From Streptomyces sp. NBC_01262 (GTDB lineage: Bacteria; Actinomycetota; Actinomycetes; Streptomycetales; Streptomycetaceae), in contig NZ_CP108462.1 in the NCBI RefSeq assembly GCF_036226365.1, forward strand, positions 7,472,501-7,536,500: 64,000 bases of DNA, in the 5' to 3' direction. The notes under the pieces are model-generated. The model had not been told where the DNA came from. It made no database searches and saw only the letters and a program-made list of their open reading frames with translations. The position numbers and the translations under genes were made by a program. Of the stretch, positions 62,726 to 64,000 are shown one piece after another. Numbering within the stretch: position 1 is the first letter of the stretch; each line of letters starts with the position of its first letter.

Positions 62726-64000
62726 ATGACCGACCGATCCACGCAGCGCTCGCCCAACCGTCGGCTCGCCGCCCTCATCGCTGAGGCCGGATTCTCCAAC
62801 GCAGGGCTCGCCCGCCGCGTGGACCAGCTCGGCATAGAACACGGCCTCGACCTCCGCTACGACAAGACCTCCGTCACCCGCTGGCTGCGCGGTCAGCAGC
62901 CGCGCGGCACCACGCCCGCCCTCATCGCCGAGGTCTTCACGCGCAGGCTGGGCCGCCGCCTGTCCGCGCAGGACCTCGGCCTCGACGCCGTCGCGCCCGT
63001 CTACGCGGGCCTGGAGTTCGCCGGCTCCCCGGAGGAGGCCATCGACATCGTCGCCGGGCTCTGGCGCAAGGACACCGGCGGCCAGACCGACGGCCGCCGC
63101 ATCGCCTTCACCCCGGCCGGGCTCGTCGTCCCCAGCCGCGACTGGCTCATCGGCCGCGCCGACGACCGGGTCGCCCGCGGCCCCGCCGCCGATCCCGCCC
63201 CCGGATCCGGCATGCGCGTGCCCGCCCAGACCCGGGGCCCGGGACCGGCGCACTCCCTCGCGCCGTCCGCGTCCGGGTTCCCGTCCGTGTCCGCGTCGGT
63301 GTCACCGCCGCGGGCCACCGGCCAGCGCGTCACCATGGGCGACATCGCCGCGCTGCGCTCCGTCAGCGAGCTCTTCCGCTCCCTCGACAACGCCTACGGC
63401 GGCGGCCACGCCCGCCAGGCCCTCGTCCGCTACCTCGAATACGAGGCCGAACCCATGCTCCGCGGCTCCTACGGCGAAGCGCTGGGCCGCCGCCTGTTCG
63501 CCGCCGTCGCCGACCTCACCCGCCTCGCGGGCTGGACCTCGTACGACATCGGCTCCCACGGCCTCGCCCAGCGCTACTTCGTGCAGTCCCTGCGCCTGGC
63601 GCAGGCGGCAGCCGACCGCGTCTACGGCGCCTACGTGCTCGTCACGATGAGCCGCCAGGCCGTCTACCTCGGCCACGGCCGCGAAGCCGTCCAACTCGCC
63701 CGGGTGGCCCAGCAAGGCGTCGGCTCCGCCGCCGCCCCCGTCGTCCAGGCCCTGCTCCACGCGGCCGAGGCCCGCGGCCACGGCCTCCTCGGCGAGGTCC
63801 GCGCCTGCACCGCCGCCCTCGTCCGCTCCGAACGGGCCCTGGAGGCCGCCCGCGGCGACGACGTCCCCTACTGGGCCCGCTTCTTCGACGAAGCCCAGCT
63901 CGCCGACGAGTTCGGCCACTGCCACCGCGACCTCCAGCAGTACCGCGCCGCCGTCCAGCACGCCGAGCGCTCCCTCCAACTGCGCGCCGCCTCCTACGCC
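62726..64000 (+). CDS. Large regulator with N-terminal DNA-binding-like domain (partial, 3' end missing)
   Basis: 425 codons visible. The first ~90 residues hold an HTH-like region (LIAEAGFSNAGLARRVDQLG, SVTRWLRGQQPRG). A low-complexity Pro/Ser/Ala linker (about 140-195) precedes a helical, TPR-like array (AQRYFVQSLRLAQAAADRVY, AVYLGHGREAVQLARVAQQG, ARACTAALVRSERALEAARG-like). This matches the NsdA-type streptomycete regulators of development and secondary metabolism, whose exact role differs. Start ATG 62726. It is divergent from lipB, with about 270 bp between. The 3' end lies outside the window. Confidence 0.78.
   Translation, partial: MTDRSTQRSPNRRLAALIAEAGFSNAGLARRVDQLGIEHGLDLRYDKTSVTRWLRGQQPRGTTPALIAEVFTRRLGRRLSAQDLGLDAVAPVYAGLEFAGSPEEAIDIVAGLWRKDTGGQTDGRRIAFTPAGLVVPSRDWLIGRADDRVARGPAADPAPGSGMRVPAQTRGPGPAHSLAPSASGFPSVSASVSPPRATGQRVTMGDIAALRSVSELFRSLDNAYGGGHARQALVRYLEYEAEPMLRGSYGEALGRRLFAAVADLTRLAGWTSYDIGSHGLAQRYFVQSLRLAQAAADRVYGAYVLVTMSRQAVYLGHGREAVQLARVAQQGVGSAAAPVVQALLHAAEARGHGLLGEVRACTAALVRSERALEAARGDDVPYWARFFDEAQLADEFGHCHRDLQQYRAAVQHAERSLQLRAASYA

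Overview
The window is about 64 kb of very high-GC DNA with dense third-position G/C, many GTG starts, Shine-Dalgarno-led operons and tiny or negative gene spacing. Gene content (GlnR-type boxes before both glutamine synthetase genes, lipA-lipB, an EACC1/caspase conflict module, DUF4191, DUF4232, MmyB-type regulators) points to a Streptomyces or close streptomycete chromosome. No rRNA, tRNA, CRISPR array, complete IS or prophage was seen. The sequence starts inside one gene and ends inside another.

Layout. 1-6.6 kb: a sigma-like/transmembrane protein (cut by the window edge) diverges from an EACC1 gene and a giant caspase plus four-ATPase EccC/FtsK-like protein; this is the best candidate for an under-described system. 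6.6-11.8 kb: secreted proteins (DUF4232 lipoprotein, PhoD phosphatase, VCBS-repeat protein) and a sulfotransferase. 11.9-13.1 kb: glnII with a four-half-site GlnR box. 13.1-27.1 kb: small metabolic enzymes, a GH5 glycosidase, UppP, and three regulators with neighbours; two of these have clear palindromic operators (a MocR-type regulator, and an XRE-cupin regulator facing a BenE transporter). 27.1-27.75 kb: a gene-free stretch carrying several copies of a palindromic repeat.

27.75-35 kb: an orphan KdpD kinase divergent from a Na+/H+ antiporter, a GH13 enzyme, adenosine deaminase and Nudix. 35-40 kb: the methylmalonyl-CoA mutase operon mutA-mutB-meaB (adenosylcobalamin-dependent). 40.2-41.4 kb: a cobalamin riboswitch followed by cbtB-cbtA cobalt transport genes, divergent from the mutase operon, so B12 use and cobalt supply sit back to back. 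41.5-42.2 kb: a macrodomain gene split by a 161-bp repeat with 26-28 bp terminal inverted repeats; a second copy lies at the lipB stop codon (61.5 kb).

42.3-57.1 kb: accessory genes, including a pterin dehydratase, a USP/GNAT/arsenic-transporter/LtrA run, a MarR regulator with a near-perfect operator before an MFS-isochorismatase-like fusion, an MMPL/TetR pair, and an MmyB regulator divergent from two SDR enzymes and a tautomerase. 57.2-64 kb: conserved core block glnA, RDD, DUF4191, small protein, lipA, lipB and a large regulator running off the end. Coordinates for starts are my choice from Shine-Dalgarno spacing; functions are by motif recognition without database searches.
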